Shown in pieces: positions 17,746 to 25,517 of a stretch of DNA of 59,126 nt. The notes below the pieces were generated by a model that was not told the DNA's origin, did no database searches, and worked only from the letters and a program-made list of their open reading frames with translations. The first letter of the stretch is position 1. Each line of letters begins with the position of its first letter. Source of the DNA: an uncultured Acidobacteriota bacterium (GTDB taxonomy: Bacteria > Acidobacteriota > Blastocatellia > Pyrinomonadales > Pyrinomonadaceae); NCBI GenBank assembly GCA_937873515.1, contig CALMYB010000002.1, positions 1-59,126 on the forward strand, read 5' to 3'. The position numbers were made by a program, and so were the translations under genes.

Positions 17746-18288
17746 ATGAGCGAGACCGGATCAGCAAAAGCGGAAGACGGAAAAGTGGGCGAAAAGAAAG
17801 AGACTGAAAAGCGATCGGGAGCGGAAGGCCAGTCCTTCGATATGGACGAACTGCAGTCGCTCGCGGCTCTTGTGAATGAGCACGGATTCACGGACTTCGA
17901 ATTCGAGAACGAGAATATCCGTGTGAAAATGAGCAAGGCGTCCACGGTCGTCGCTGCTCCCCCGATGATCGCGGCGCCTGCGGCGGTTCAGCCAGCGGCA
18001 GTATCGTCGACGGCCGCCGTGCCCGAAACTCCTGCTGATGAGGACGCCGGGCTCTTCAAGATCACCTCCCCGATCGTCGGAACATTCTATCGTTCGCCGG
18101 GCCCTGATAAGCCGCCTTTTGTAAGCGAAGGTTCGAGCGTGTCGTCCGACTCGGTCGTCTGCATCGTTGAGGCGATGAAGCTGATGAACGAGATCCAGGC
18201 CGAAACTTCGGGTACGATCGTGAAAATCTATGTCGAGAACGGCCAGCCCGTCGAATTTGGCCAGCCGCTTTTCGGAGTGAAGAGCTAG
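17746..18288 (+). CDS. accB: Biotin carboxyl carrier protein of acetyl-CoA carboxylase
   Basis: AccB carries biotin between the carboxylase and transferase parts of acetyl-CoA carboxylase, the first step of fatty-acid synthesis. The 180 residues have a charged N-terminus, a helix [20 protein letters not shown], an Ala/Pro-rich linker (about 65-98) and a biotinyl domain with [16 protein letters not shown]; the biotinylated Lys is residue 145. A GGAGG box precedes the ATG. accC follows after a heptad-repeat spacer. Confidence 0.95.
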   Translation: MSETGSAKAEDGKVGEKKETEKRSGAEGQSFDMDELQSLAALVNEHGFTDFEFENENIRVKMSKASTVVAAPPMIAAPAAVQPAAVSSTAAVPETPADEDAGLFKITSPIVGTFYRSPGPDKPPFVSEGSSVSSDSVVCIVEAMKLMNEIQAETSGTIVKIYVENGQPVEFGQPLFGVKS

Positions 18289-18302
18289 GATCGTCTATCC
18301 AA

Positions 18303-18401
18303 GGTCAAAAGTTAAAAGTCAAAAGTTAATGTCTGAGGGACGAGGGCTTTTACCTTGAACTGTCGGCCCTACCTTTTGACTTTTAACTTTTAATTTTTGA
18401 C
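18303..18401 (+). repeat. Heptad-phased inverted repeat, accB-accC spacer (4 + 4 units)
   Basis: The left arm 18303-18330 is GGTCAAA, AGTTAAA, AGTCAAA, AGTTAAT. The right arm 18374-18401 is TTTTGAC, TTTTAAC, TTTTAAT, TTTTGAC. The outermost pair matches 7 of 7 and the next two 6 of 7. The 43-base loop holds a further possible GC-rich stem (GAGGGC with GCCCT). This is the only array outside the ribosomal genes and the last one seen in the window. Confidence 0.8.
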
Positions 18402-18411
18402 TTTTTGAAGA

Positions 18412-19764
18412 ATGCCTCGTGAAATTCGAAAAATTTTAGTCGCTAACCGCGGTGAGATCGCCTGCCGTATCATCTGGACCTGCAAGGAAATGGGCATCAA
18501 GACGGTTGCCGTCCATTCCGAGGCCGACAGGGAATCGCTCCACGTAAAGTTCGCAGATGAGGCCGTTTGTATCGGTCCGGCACCCTCTTCACAGAGCTAC
18601 CTTAATATCCCTTCGATCATCTCGGCGGCGGAGATCACGGACGCGGATGCGATCCATCCCGGATACGGATTCCTCGCCGAATCAGCCACCTTCGCGAAGA
18701 TCTGCGAGGACTGCAATATCAAATTCATCGGCCCGCGTCCGGATGTTATCGCGATGATGGGCGATAAGGTCGAAGCACGGCGGACGATGACGGCCGCAGG
18801 CGTTCCGATCCTGCCGGGCAGCCCTGATCCTATAGAATCTTCGGAAGAAGCAAAGGCCCTCGCCCTCGACATTGGTTTTCCGGTGATCATCAAAGCGGCT
18901 GCCGGCGGAGGCGGCCGAGGAATGCGGATCGTCAGAAGCGCTGACGAACTCGCGTCAAATCTCGAACTAGCTCAGACCGAGGCCCTCGCTGCGTTCAAGA
19001 ATGGAGCGGTTTACATCGAGCGCTATATCGAACGTCCGCGTCATATCGAGATCCAGGTTCTGGCTGACGAACACAATAACGTCATCCATCTTGGCGAGCG
19101 CGAATGCACGATCCAACGCCGGCATCAGAAGTTGCTCGAAGAAGCACCTTCACCGGCGATCTCTTCCAGGCTTCGCGAAGAAATGGGTGCGGTCGCGGTC
19201 AAGGCCTGCCGGGAGATCGGTTATTCGAGTGCAGGTACGTTCGAGTTCCTGCTCGATGAAGACGATCAGTTCTACTTCATGGAGATGAATACACGCATCC
19301 AGGTAGAGCATCCTGTCACCGAGATGGTCACGCTTGCAGATATCGTCCGCAATCAGATCGTCATCGCGACCGGCAAAGATGTTGGATACACGCAGGACGA
19401 AGTTCAGATCAGCGGGCATTCGATCGAGTGCCGTATCAACGCGGAGGATCCGGTGAAGTTCACACCGAGTCCCGGCAAGATCACGGCGTTCAACTTTCCC
19501 GGTGGGCCTGGCGTCCGTGTCGATACGGCGGCCTACCCCGGCTATGTCGTCCCGCCATATTACGATTCGATGATCGCAAAACTGATCGTTCATGCACGCA
19601 CCCGCGAACTTGCGATAGCACGTATGCAGCGGGCCCTCGAGATGATGGTCATCGAAGGCATCAAGACGACCATTCCGCTCCATCAACGCATTATGGCGGA
19701 CGAGAACTTCCGCAGCGGCAACTTTTCGACGAAGTTCATGGAAGAGTTCAAGTACGAGGTTTAA
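18412..19764 (+). CDS. accC: Biotin carboxylase of acetyl-CoA carboxylase
   Basis: AccC uses ATP and bicarbonate to carboxylate the biotin on AccB. The 450 residues start [20 protein letters not shown] and show [20 protein letters not shown], the ATP-grasp glycine loop [54 protein letters not shown] and [17 protein letters not shown]. All catalytic blocks are present and length is normal. The transferase genes accA and accD are not in the window. Confidence 0.97.
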   Translation: MPREIRKILVANRGEIACRIIWTCKEMGIKTVAVHSEADRESLHVKFADEAVCIGPAPSSQSYLNIPSIISAAEITDADAIHPGYGFLAESATFAKICEDCNIKFIGPRPDVIAMMGDKVEARRTMTAAGVPILPGSPDPIESSEEAKALALDIGFPVIIKAAAGGGGRGMRIVRSADELASNLELAQTEALAAFKNGAVYIERYIERPRHIEIQVLADEHNNVIHLGERECTIQRRHQKLLEEAPSPAISSRLREEMGAVAVKACREIGYSSAGTFEFLLDEDDQFYFMEMNTRIQVEHPVTEMVTLADIVRNQIVIATGKDVGYTQDEVQISGHSIECRINAEDPVKFTPSPGKITAFNFPGGPGVRVDTAAYPGYVVPPYYDSMIAKLIVHARTRELAIARMQRALEMMVIEGIKTTIPLHQRIMADENFRSGNFSTKFMEEFKYEV

Positions 19765-19874
19765 GCAGTAATTTGTTGCTTTTTTGAAGGATATTTAGTA
19801 TCGTAGATTTGCAGTCAAGAGGTCTGACTTTATTCGGGCCGTGAAAGCTTGGTCTTTCCTTGACTGATTTTTTT

Positions 19875-20567
19875 GTGCATTTACTTTACGCAGACGAATC
19901 CGGAACCCCATCCGACGCGGCACAGACGCACTTCGTGCTAGCCGGATTTTCAGTTTTTGAGCGACAAAGTTACTGGATCGCTCAGGAGATCGATAAAATC
20001 GCGGCGCGGTTCGATCCAGCGGAACCGACAAAGGTTGAACTTCATGGGAATCCTCTGAAAATGGGAAAAGGGATTTTTCGGCGTTTTCCTAAGCAAGATC
20101 GTTTGACCGCGATCCACGACGCTCTTAAGGTTTTCTCGACATCAAACCCGGGGAATCGAGCCTTCGCTATCGTTGTCCGAAAGTCTGCAGTCTCCCCGGT
20201 CGATTCTGTCGAATACGCATTTGAACAGCTCGCAAGTCGGTTTGACCATTACCTGGCAAGACTCCATAAAGCTGATGATACCCAACGCGGGTTGATAATC
20301 TTCGACAAGTCCACCTATGAAACAACGATTCAGACGCTTGCCACAGATTTTCGCACGGTTGGACACACATGGGGTGTTCTCCGCAATATGTCGGAGGTGC
20401 CGCTTTTCCTCGATTCTTGGGCGTCAAGGTTGATCCAACTTGCAGATTTGATCGCATATGCTGTCTTTCAAAAGTTCGAACATGACGACGACAGCCTATT
20501 TACGCTGATCGAGCCAAGATTTGACTCAGTTGGCGGGGTTGTTCATGGGCTTTATGTGCGGACTTGA
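19875..20567 (+). CDS. DUF3800 domain protein
   Basis: The protein opens VHLLYADESGTPSD and later has GLIIFDKSTYETT and PLFLDSWASRLIQLADLIAY, the acidic blocks of the DUF3800 family, which has an RNase H-like look and is often scattered in mobile or defence contexts. No activity is assigned to the family with certainty. I prefer the GTG at 19875 because DUF3800 proteins usually begin within a few residues of YADESG; a TTG at 19860 is the alternative, and neither has a clear RBS. At about 230 residues it is complete. It stands alone between accC and rpsO, so it may be an insertion. Confidence 0.75.
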   Translation: MHLLYADESGTPSDAAQTHFVLAGFSVFERQSYWIAQEIDKIAARFDPAEPTKVELHGNPLKMGKGIFRRFPKQDRLTAIHDALKVFSTSNPGNRAFAIVVRKSAVSPVDSVEYAFEQLASRFDHYLARLHKADDTQRGLIIFDKSTYETTIQTLATDFRTVGHTWGVLRNMSEVPLFLDSWASRLIQLADLIAYAVFQKFEHDDDSLFTLIEPRFDSVGGVVHGLYVRT

Positions 20568-20753
20568 AAGTCGTATCAGTTGGCATAACTGTTCGTATTA
20601 TGCTACATTTATTCGTTTGAGGTCGTATCGAACTTTTGGGCAGTTAGTAAGAATAGTAAGAACAAAGGAGTTAAATCTTCGCGGTTACCGAGCAAATGGC
20701 CGAAGTTACTGCGAGCAAAAGGAGAGGCTGGTTCAAAGCAGCAATTGATAAGA

Positions 20754-21023
20754 ATGGCAACAGGCACAGAACTTAAACAACAGATAGTCAGCGACTACAA
20801 AACGCACGGTACGGACACTGGTTCGTCGCAGGTGCAGATCGCATTGCTTACGCAGCGCATCAACGAGCTGACGGAGCATTTCAAGATACACAAGAAGGAT
20901 AATAATTCGCGCAAGGGCTTGCTCAAGCTGGTCTCGCGTCGTAGGAAGCTTCTCGATTATTTGCGTCACCGTAATATCGACGAGTATCACACGATCATCA
21001 GTAAACTCGGACTTCGTCGCTAA
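20754..21023 (+). CDS. rpsO: 30S ribosomal protein S15
   Basis: S15 binds the 16S central domain and in many bacteria represses its own mRNA. The ATG at 20754 gives 89 residues starting MATGTELKQQIVSDYKTHGT; TGSSQVQIALLTQRINELTE, then HFKIHKKDNNSRKGLLKLVS and RRRKLLDYLRHRNIDEYHTI are diagnostic. AGGAG lies about 30 bases upstream, further than usual. rpsO-pnp is a widespread pair. Confidence 0.96.
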   Translation: MATGTELKQQIVSDYKTHGTDTGSSQVQIALLTQRINELTEHFKIHKKDNNSRKGLLKLVSRRRKLLDYLRHRNIDEYHTIISKLGLRR

Positions 21024-21180
21024 AAGGCGGCGTCGAGTGGTATTGTCTTGGCTTCTTCCGCCAAGAATGAAAGAAATTTTGGGATCCATGCGAAGAGATC
21101 GCCTTACAGGCCGCTGAACGTGACAGCACAAAAAGCCTGGGGTGTATTCGGGTCCCGCGTCAAAATTAGAGTTTTGTTCT

Positions 21181-21226
21181 AAGGACGACCAAGAGCTTCA
21201 CGAAATGCTCTTTGTCGTCCTTTTTT
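21181..21226 (+). terminator. Terminator-like hairpin 10 bases before pnp
   Basis: AAGGACGAC and AAGAGC (21181-21196) pair with GCTCTT and GTCGTCCTT (21207-21222) with one mismatch, a 15-bp stem with a 10-base loop, followed by four more T residues. It has the shape of an intrinsic terminator, yet the pnp ATG follows at 21236, leaving no room for another promoter. A smaller perfect hairpin, CTTGGC/GCCAAG, lies at 21048-21066. In E. coli the pnp leader hairpins are RNase III and PNPase autoregulation sites; a similar role here is inferred. Confidence 0.65.
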
Positions 21227-21235
21227 GTAAAGAAA

Positions 21236-23359
21236 ATGGAAAAGAAATATTTGAATGAATCGATCAAGCTCGGAAACAAAGAGCTGATCGTTGAAACAGG
21301 CAAGGTTGCCAAGCAGGCCGATGGTTCGGTCGTTATCAGATACGGAGACACGATGCTGCTCGTTGCGGCCGTCTCCGCCCGCACCGCGAAGGAAGGCTTG
21401 GACTTCTTTCCGCTGACGGTTGAATACCGCGAGAATTCGTTCTCGGCCGGCCGCATTCCCGGAAACTATTTCCGACGCGAAGGCCGCCCGAATGAAAAGG
21501 AAGTTTTGACCTGCCGTCTCATCGACCGGCCGGTCCGCCCGCTGTTTGCTGACGGCTACCGCTTCGAGACGCAGATCGTCGCTTCGGTCATTTCGGCCGA
21601 CACGGACAATGACCCGGACGTGATCGCGATCACGGGTGCATCTTGTGCCCTTTATCTTTCGGACATTCCGTTCAACACGCCGATCGGCGGCGTCCGTATC
21701 GGCCTTGTCGACGGCAAGTACCTCATCAACCCGACATACGACGAACGTCGTGAATCACAGCTCAATCTTGTGGTCGCGGGCACCGAAGAGGCGATCGTGA
21801 TGGTCGAATGTGAGGCGGAGGAAGTGGCCGAGAACGTGATGGTCGAGGCCCTGATGCTCGCGCATCGCGAGATCAAACGCCTTTGCCAGTGGCAGAAGTC
21901 GCTGTTTGCGGCCCTCGACATCCAGAAGCGTGAATTCGCGGCGCCAGTGCTCGATGAAGCGATCTTGAATGACGTCAAGGCGAAATTTGCGGATCGTCTA
22001 CGCGAGGCTCTCGATACGACCGGCAAGGACAAGCTTACCAGCTACGCTGCGGTCGACGCTCTCAAAAAGGAAGTTGTTGAATCATATCCGGAGGACGACC
22101 CGACGTCTCGTGCGATGGCAGGCAAGGTGTTCGGCAGCCTGAAAGAGACGATCTTCCGCGAGGATATGCTCGTCAACAAACGTCGTCCCGATGGCCGCAG
22201 GTTCTCAGAGATCCGTCCGATCTCGTGCGAGGTCGGCTGGCTTCCGCGAGTACATGGATCATCGCTCTTTACACGCGGTGAAACGCAGGCGATGGTCTCG
22301 GCCACTTTGGGAACGAAGATGGACGAGCAGTATATGGACGACCTTGAGACCGGCGAGGTCAAACGGCGCTTTATGCTGCATTACAATTTCCCGCCGTATT
22401 CGGTCGGTGAGACGGGCCGTTTCGGCTCGACATCGCGACGCGAGACCGGTCACGGGAACTTGGCACGTCGTGCGATCCAGTCGGTGCTTCCGGACGAAGC
22501 AGACTTTCCCTACACGATCCGTATCGTCTCCGATATCACGGAATCGAACGGTTCATCGTCGATGGCAAGTGTCTGCGGCGGCATCCTGAGCTTGATGGAT
22601 GCGGGCGTTCCGATCAAGAAGCCGGTCGCGGGCGTCGCGATGGGCCTTGTGATGGAAGGGAACCGCTACGCGATCCTTTCGGATATCGCCGGTGCGGAAG
22701 ATCACTACGGCGATATGGATTTCAAGGTGACGGGAACCGCCGACGGCATAACCGCTCTCCAGATGGACATCAAGATCGGCGGCATCAACGCCGTGATCCT
22801 GCAGGAAGCACTCGAACAGGCGAAGAAAGGCCGGCTTCACATTCTCGATATCATGCAGAAGACGCTCGAGACCCCGCGTGAGGACATTTCGCCGTTCGCA
22901 CCGCGCATCATCACGATCCAGATCAATCCGGAGAAGATCCGCGACGTCATCGGCAAGGGCGGTTCGGTCATCCGAGCCCTGACTGAAGAGACAGGTGCGA
23001 AGATCGACATTCAGGATGACGGCACCGTTATGATCGCGACGAACGATGGGGCGGCCGCTGAAGAAGCTATCGCCCGAATCAAGGCGATCACTGCCGAAGC
23101 TGAGATCGGGCAGACCTATATGGGTACTGTTTCGCGGATTGTTGACTTCGGTGCGTTCGTCGAAATTATGCCGGGGCTCGACGGCCTGCTGCATATCTCG
23201 GAGATCTCGGATCGACGCGTCAAGGACGTTCGCGACGAGCTCAAAGAAGGCCAGCAGATCCTCGTCAAGTGCATTGGCAAAGAGGGCAATAAGATCAAGC
23301 TTTCACGCAAAGCGATCTTGAACGAGGAAAAAGCGAAATCGCACACTGAAGGCGAATAG
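21236..23359 (+). CDS. pnp: Polyribonucleotide nucleotidyltransferase (PNPase)
   Basis: PNPase degrades RNA phosphorolytically from the 3' end, usually in the degradosome. The ATG at 21236 gives 707 residues (MEKKYLNESIKLGNKELIVE); a TTG at 21212 would read through the terminator-like hairpin and is rejected. Two RNase PH domains (SAGRIPGNYFRREGRPNEKE, then GETGRFGSTSRRETGHGNLA), a KH domain with RDVIGKGGSVIRALTEETGA and an S1 domain with VDFGAFVEIMPGLDGLLHIS are in the standard order. Length is normal. Confidence 0.97.
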   Translation: MEKKYLNESIKLGNKELIVETGKVAKQADGSVVIRYGDTMLLVAAVSARTAKEGLDFFPLTVEYRENSFSAGRIPGNYFRREGRPNEKEVLTCRLIDRPVRPLFADGYRFETQIVASVISADTDNDPDVIAITGASCALYLSDIPFNTPIGGVRIGLVDGKYLINPTYDERRESQLNLVVAGTEEAIVMVECEAEEVAENVMVEALMLAHREIKRLCQWQKSLFAALDIQKREFAAPVLDEAILNDVKAKFADRLREALDTTGKDKLTSYAAVDALKKEVVESYPEDDPTSRAMAGKVFGSLKETIFREDMLVNKRRPDGRRFSEIRPISCEVGWLPRVHGSSLFTRGETQAMVSATLGTKMDEQYMDDLETGEVKRRFMLHYNFPPYSVGETGRFGSTSRRETGHGNLARRAIQSVLPDEADFPYTIRIVSDITESNGSSSMASVCGGILSLMDAGVPIKKPVAGVAMGLVMEGNRYAILSDIAGAEDHYGDMDFKVTGTADGITALQMDIKIGGINAVILQEALEQAKKGRLHILDIMQKTLETPREDISPFAPRIITIQINPEKIRDVIGKGGSVIRALTEETGAKIDIQDDGTVMIATNDGAAAEEAIARIKAITAEAEIGQTYMGTVSRIVDFGAFVEIMPGLDGLLHISEISDRRVKDVRDELKEGQQILVKCIGKEGNKIKLSRKAILNEEKAKSHTEGE

Positions 23360-23392
23360 TCGCCTCCGTCGCCCAATTTAGTTGGAATACAA

Positions 23393-23434
23393 CACCGGTT
23401 CGTCCTTTAGCTAGGACAACCGGTGATTTTTTTT
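23393..23434 (+). terminator. Strong intrinsic terminator after pnp
   Basis: CACCGGTT (23393-23400) pairs with AACCGGTG (23418-23425), and an inner stem GTCCT/AGGAC stacks inside it. An A and eight T residues (23427-23434) follow. It closes the rpsO-pnp unit. Confidence 0.9.
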
Positions 23435-23475
23435 AGGAATTTTGAAGAATTTGTGGAATATTCCGCAGATTAGTT

Positions 23476-23514
23476 GTATTTTCCACTTGAAATTGGTGAA
23501 AATACAGCTATATT
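23476..23514 (+). promoter_or_regulatory. Promoter overlapping a palindrome, upstream of the PEP-CTERM gene
   Basis: TTGAAA (23487-23492) and TATATT (23509-23514) are 16 bases apart. The inverted repeat GTATTTTC (23476-23483) and GAAAATAC (23498-23505) brackets the -35 box, a place where a dimeric repressor could act. A second palindrome, GGAATATTCC, is at 23455-23464. The start would lie near 23521, leaving a leader of about 155 bases with no other feature that I recognise. With the terminator at 23393 this covers the 316-bp gap after pnp. Confidence 0.5.
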
Positions 23515-23675
23515 GGTAAGTAAAGCAGACTTACGCCATCAAATAATAATTGCATTTGCCCGCAATTTTGGTGTAAGCTCCTGATTCTGCCCCAATAATT
23601 CGATCACATTTGAGTGCCAAATGACTGTGAAGGCGTATTTTCTTTTGCAGGGAAATTTTTTGTCAGGGTACTTAA

Positions 23676-24317
23676 ATGGACAAACTCAACTTCAAGACTT
23701 TGCTGGCGGCGATCTGCTTGGCATCCCTATTTGCAGCGGTAACACGCATTGAAGCGGGCCCGATCAAATTCGATCAGCTCGTGCAGGTCGTAAACGCGAA
23801 TCCGACCCGTTCGGCCTCGGGTACGTTCGCACGTCTGCAGGTCGTATCGTCGCTCGACGATCTTTTTGTGAAAGGCGACGGCGATGACGACGACAAGGAC
23901 AAAAAGAAGAAAACCCAGGACACCCGTGTCATTACGGAAACGCGTACGGACATCGTTACAGACGAAGACTGTAATTGTGAGCAGGTCGAGGTCGCGCGCA
24001 GTTTCCCGAAATGGACGCTTCTAGGGTTGGCCGCAATTCCGATCGCGTTCATCCTGATCAGACATAAGAAAGATACGCCGACGCCGACGCCGACATCGTC
24101 GATCCCTCAAACACCGACGCCAACGCCGACAACTCCGACCCCAACGCCGGAGACGCCGACGCCGACGCCGCCTGTGACGCCAACGCCGCCGCAGCCGGTT
24201 CCGGAACCGATCACGATCCTGCTCTTCGGAACAGGTTTGGCATCGGTCGGCCTTGCGGCACGCAAGCGTTTCGGTAAGAAGAGAGGCGATGATGATCCGA
24301 AGGACGGCGAGGAATAA
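23676..24317 (+). CDS. PEP-CTERM anchored exported protein
   Basis: The 213-residue protein has an N-terminal signal-type helix (TLLAAICLASLFAAVTRIEA), a charged Asp/Lys stretch (about 67-80), a central hydrophobic segment at about 113-129 (WTLLGLAAIPIAFILI) followed by basic residues, a Thr-Pro repeat linker (about 134-174), and a C-terminal sorting signal beginning VPEP at 175, with a hydrophobic helix and ARKRFGKKR. Known PEP-CTERM signals are processed by exosortase. Two oddities are the extra central membrane-like segment and ten acidic residues after the basic cluster. No exosortase gene is in the window. Cargo function is unknown. Confidence 0.8.
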   Translation: MDKLNFKTLLAAICLASLFAAVTRIEAGPIKFDQLVQVVNANPTRSASGTFARLQVVSSLDDLFVKGDGDDDDKDKKKKTQDTRVITETRTDIVTDEDCNCEQVEVARSFPKWTLLGLAAIPIAFILIRHKKDTPTPTPTSSIPQTPTPTPTTPTPTPETPTPTPPVTPTPPQPVPEPITILLFGTGLASVGLAARKRFGKKRGDDDPKDGEE

Positions 24318-24399
24318 GCAAGCGGTCCGTAAACCTTTCGCCAATGGAGAAGGCTCGCGTAGAAAAAGCGAGATAGGCGAAACCTTTAGGGGAAAAAGA

Positions 24400-25362
24400 A
24401 TGGGTACTAAAAGAAATACATATTTGTTCGTTATCGGGCTGATGCTGACGCTAGGGCTCACAAGCGTCTTTGCAAATGACAACGACAAGGTCCGACGCAA
24501 ACGCCTCAAGACCGAAGGCATCTTGAGCATCAAGAGCTCACCGGCCGCTTATCCTGTCCGCATAGACGGGCAGGATGTGGGAATGACCGGCGTCAATGAA
24601 GGAAGGGAATATTACCTCTCACCGGGCGTTCACAAGGTCGAGGTCATCGGTGCCGACGGCAACGTTGCCTGGACGGATGAGGTTACGATCCGGAAGGGAA
24701 TGCGAAACTGCATCTGCGTCAAGGCCGTTGAAACGACCACGACGAAGGCGTGTCCGTATCGTTTCCACCTCGAAGGGCCGGCACGCGTTACCGAGGGCGA
24801 TCTGGTAACGTTTACGGCCGTGCCCGATGTTCAGTCGCCGATCCCGCTCAAGTTCGCATGGCGTGTGGACAACGGCACACTCACGGGCGGCCAGGGAACG
24901 CCGACGATCACGGTCGATTCCAGGGGAATGGGCAACGGCGTGATCAACGCGGAACTCGATGTCAACGATGATGTATATGACGGCCGCTGCCGTCAGACGA
25001 TCTCGGTGCCGACCGATGTCGAAGCACTGCCGCCGGACGTTCCGAGGCCCAGGGCTTTCACCTGCGACGAGTTCATCTCCAAGTCTGCTGACGACGACAA
25101 GGCTCGCTTTGACAATTGTGTTATCCAGGTTCAGAACACGCCGGATGCAAAGCTCTACGTCGTCATATATCCGGGAACGGACAAGGCCAGCAGGACACGA
25201 AATACATATGAACGGCTTTCGAAGCGTGCACTGGATTATATGGTGCGGACGCGCGGACTCGATCCGACAAGAGTTCAGTTCATAAAGGGAAGTTCCCGAG
25301 AACGGACGACCTATAAGATGTGGGTCGTGCCGCCGGGTGCACAGTTGCCGCCGATCGATTAG
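24400..25362 (+). CDS. Exported PEGA-domain protein with OmpA-like C-terminal region
   Basis: The ATG at 24400 has a good AGGGGA box; the longer upstream reading overlaps the previous gene. The 320 residues comprise a signal peptide (about 1-25), a PEGA domain at about 38-97 (EGILSIKSSPAAYPVRIDG to YYLSPGVHKVEV), a PKD/Ig-like segment at about 125-210 (ARVTEGDLVTFTAVPDVQSP) and a C-terminal part resembling OmpA-like domains of related bacteria (KRALDYMVRTRGLDPTRVQF). It follows the PEP-CTERM gene by 82 bases and ends at a terminator. A periplasmic or surface scaffold role is inferred. Confidence 0.7.
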   Translation: MGTKRNTYLFVIGLMLTLGLTSVFANDNDKVRRKRLKTEGILSIKSSPAAYPVRIDGQDVGMTGVNEGREYYLSPGVHKVEVIGADGNVAWTDEVTIRKGMRNCICVKAVETTTTKACPYRFHLEGPARVTEGDLVTFTAVPDVQSPIPLKFAWRVDNGTLTGGQGTPTITVDSRGMGNGVINAELDVNDDVYDGRCRQTISVPTDVEALPPDVPRPRAFTCDEFISKSADDDKARFDNCVIQVQNTPDAKLYVVIYPGTDKASRTRNTYERLSKRALDYMVRTRGLDPTRVQFIKGSSRERTTYKMWVVPPGAQLPPID

Positions 25363-25393
25363 GAGATTCTTCTCTCAACCGAAAGTCAGCTTT

Positions 25394-25430
25394 GCGGGTT
25401 CGTCTGGGAACAGGCGGCCCGCCTTTTTTC
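25394..25430 (+). terminator. Probable terminator after the PEGA-domain gene
   Basis: GCGGG (25394-25398) can pair with CCCGC (25418-25422), and GGCGG with CCGCC lies in the same span. A run of six T residues (25424-25429) follows. The inner part of the stem is poor, so strength is uncertain. Confidence 0.55.
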
Positions 25431-25517
25431 TTTTCGTGAAATGAATAAGCTCGGAGTTCTTGCTAAAATCTTCGTTTCTCGGCTGTTTTTTGTTCAGCCT
25501 GGATCCGATCGGAAATT

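Noticed and set aside
5014..18401. CRISPR array
   Set aside because: Units are 7 bp, degenerate and without unique spacers; there are no cas genes. They are paired inverted heptads.
21212..21235. Upstream TTG start of pnp
   Set aside because: It lies inside the terminator-like stem; the conserved N-terminus begins at 21236.
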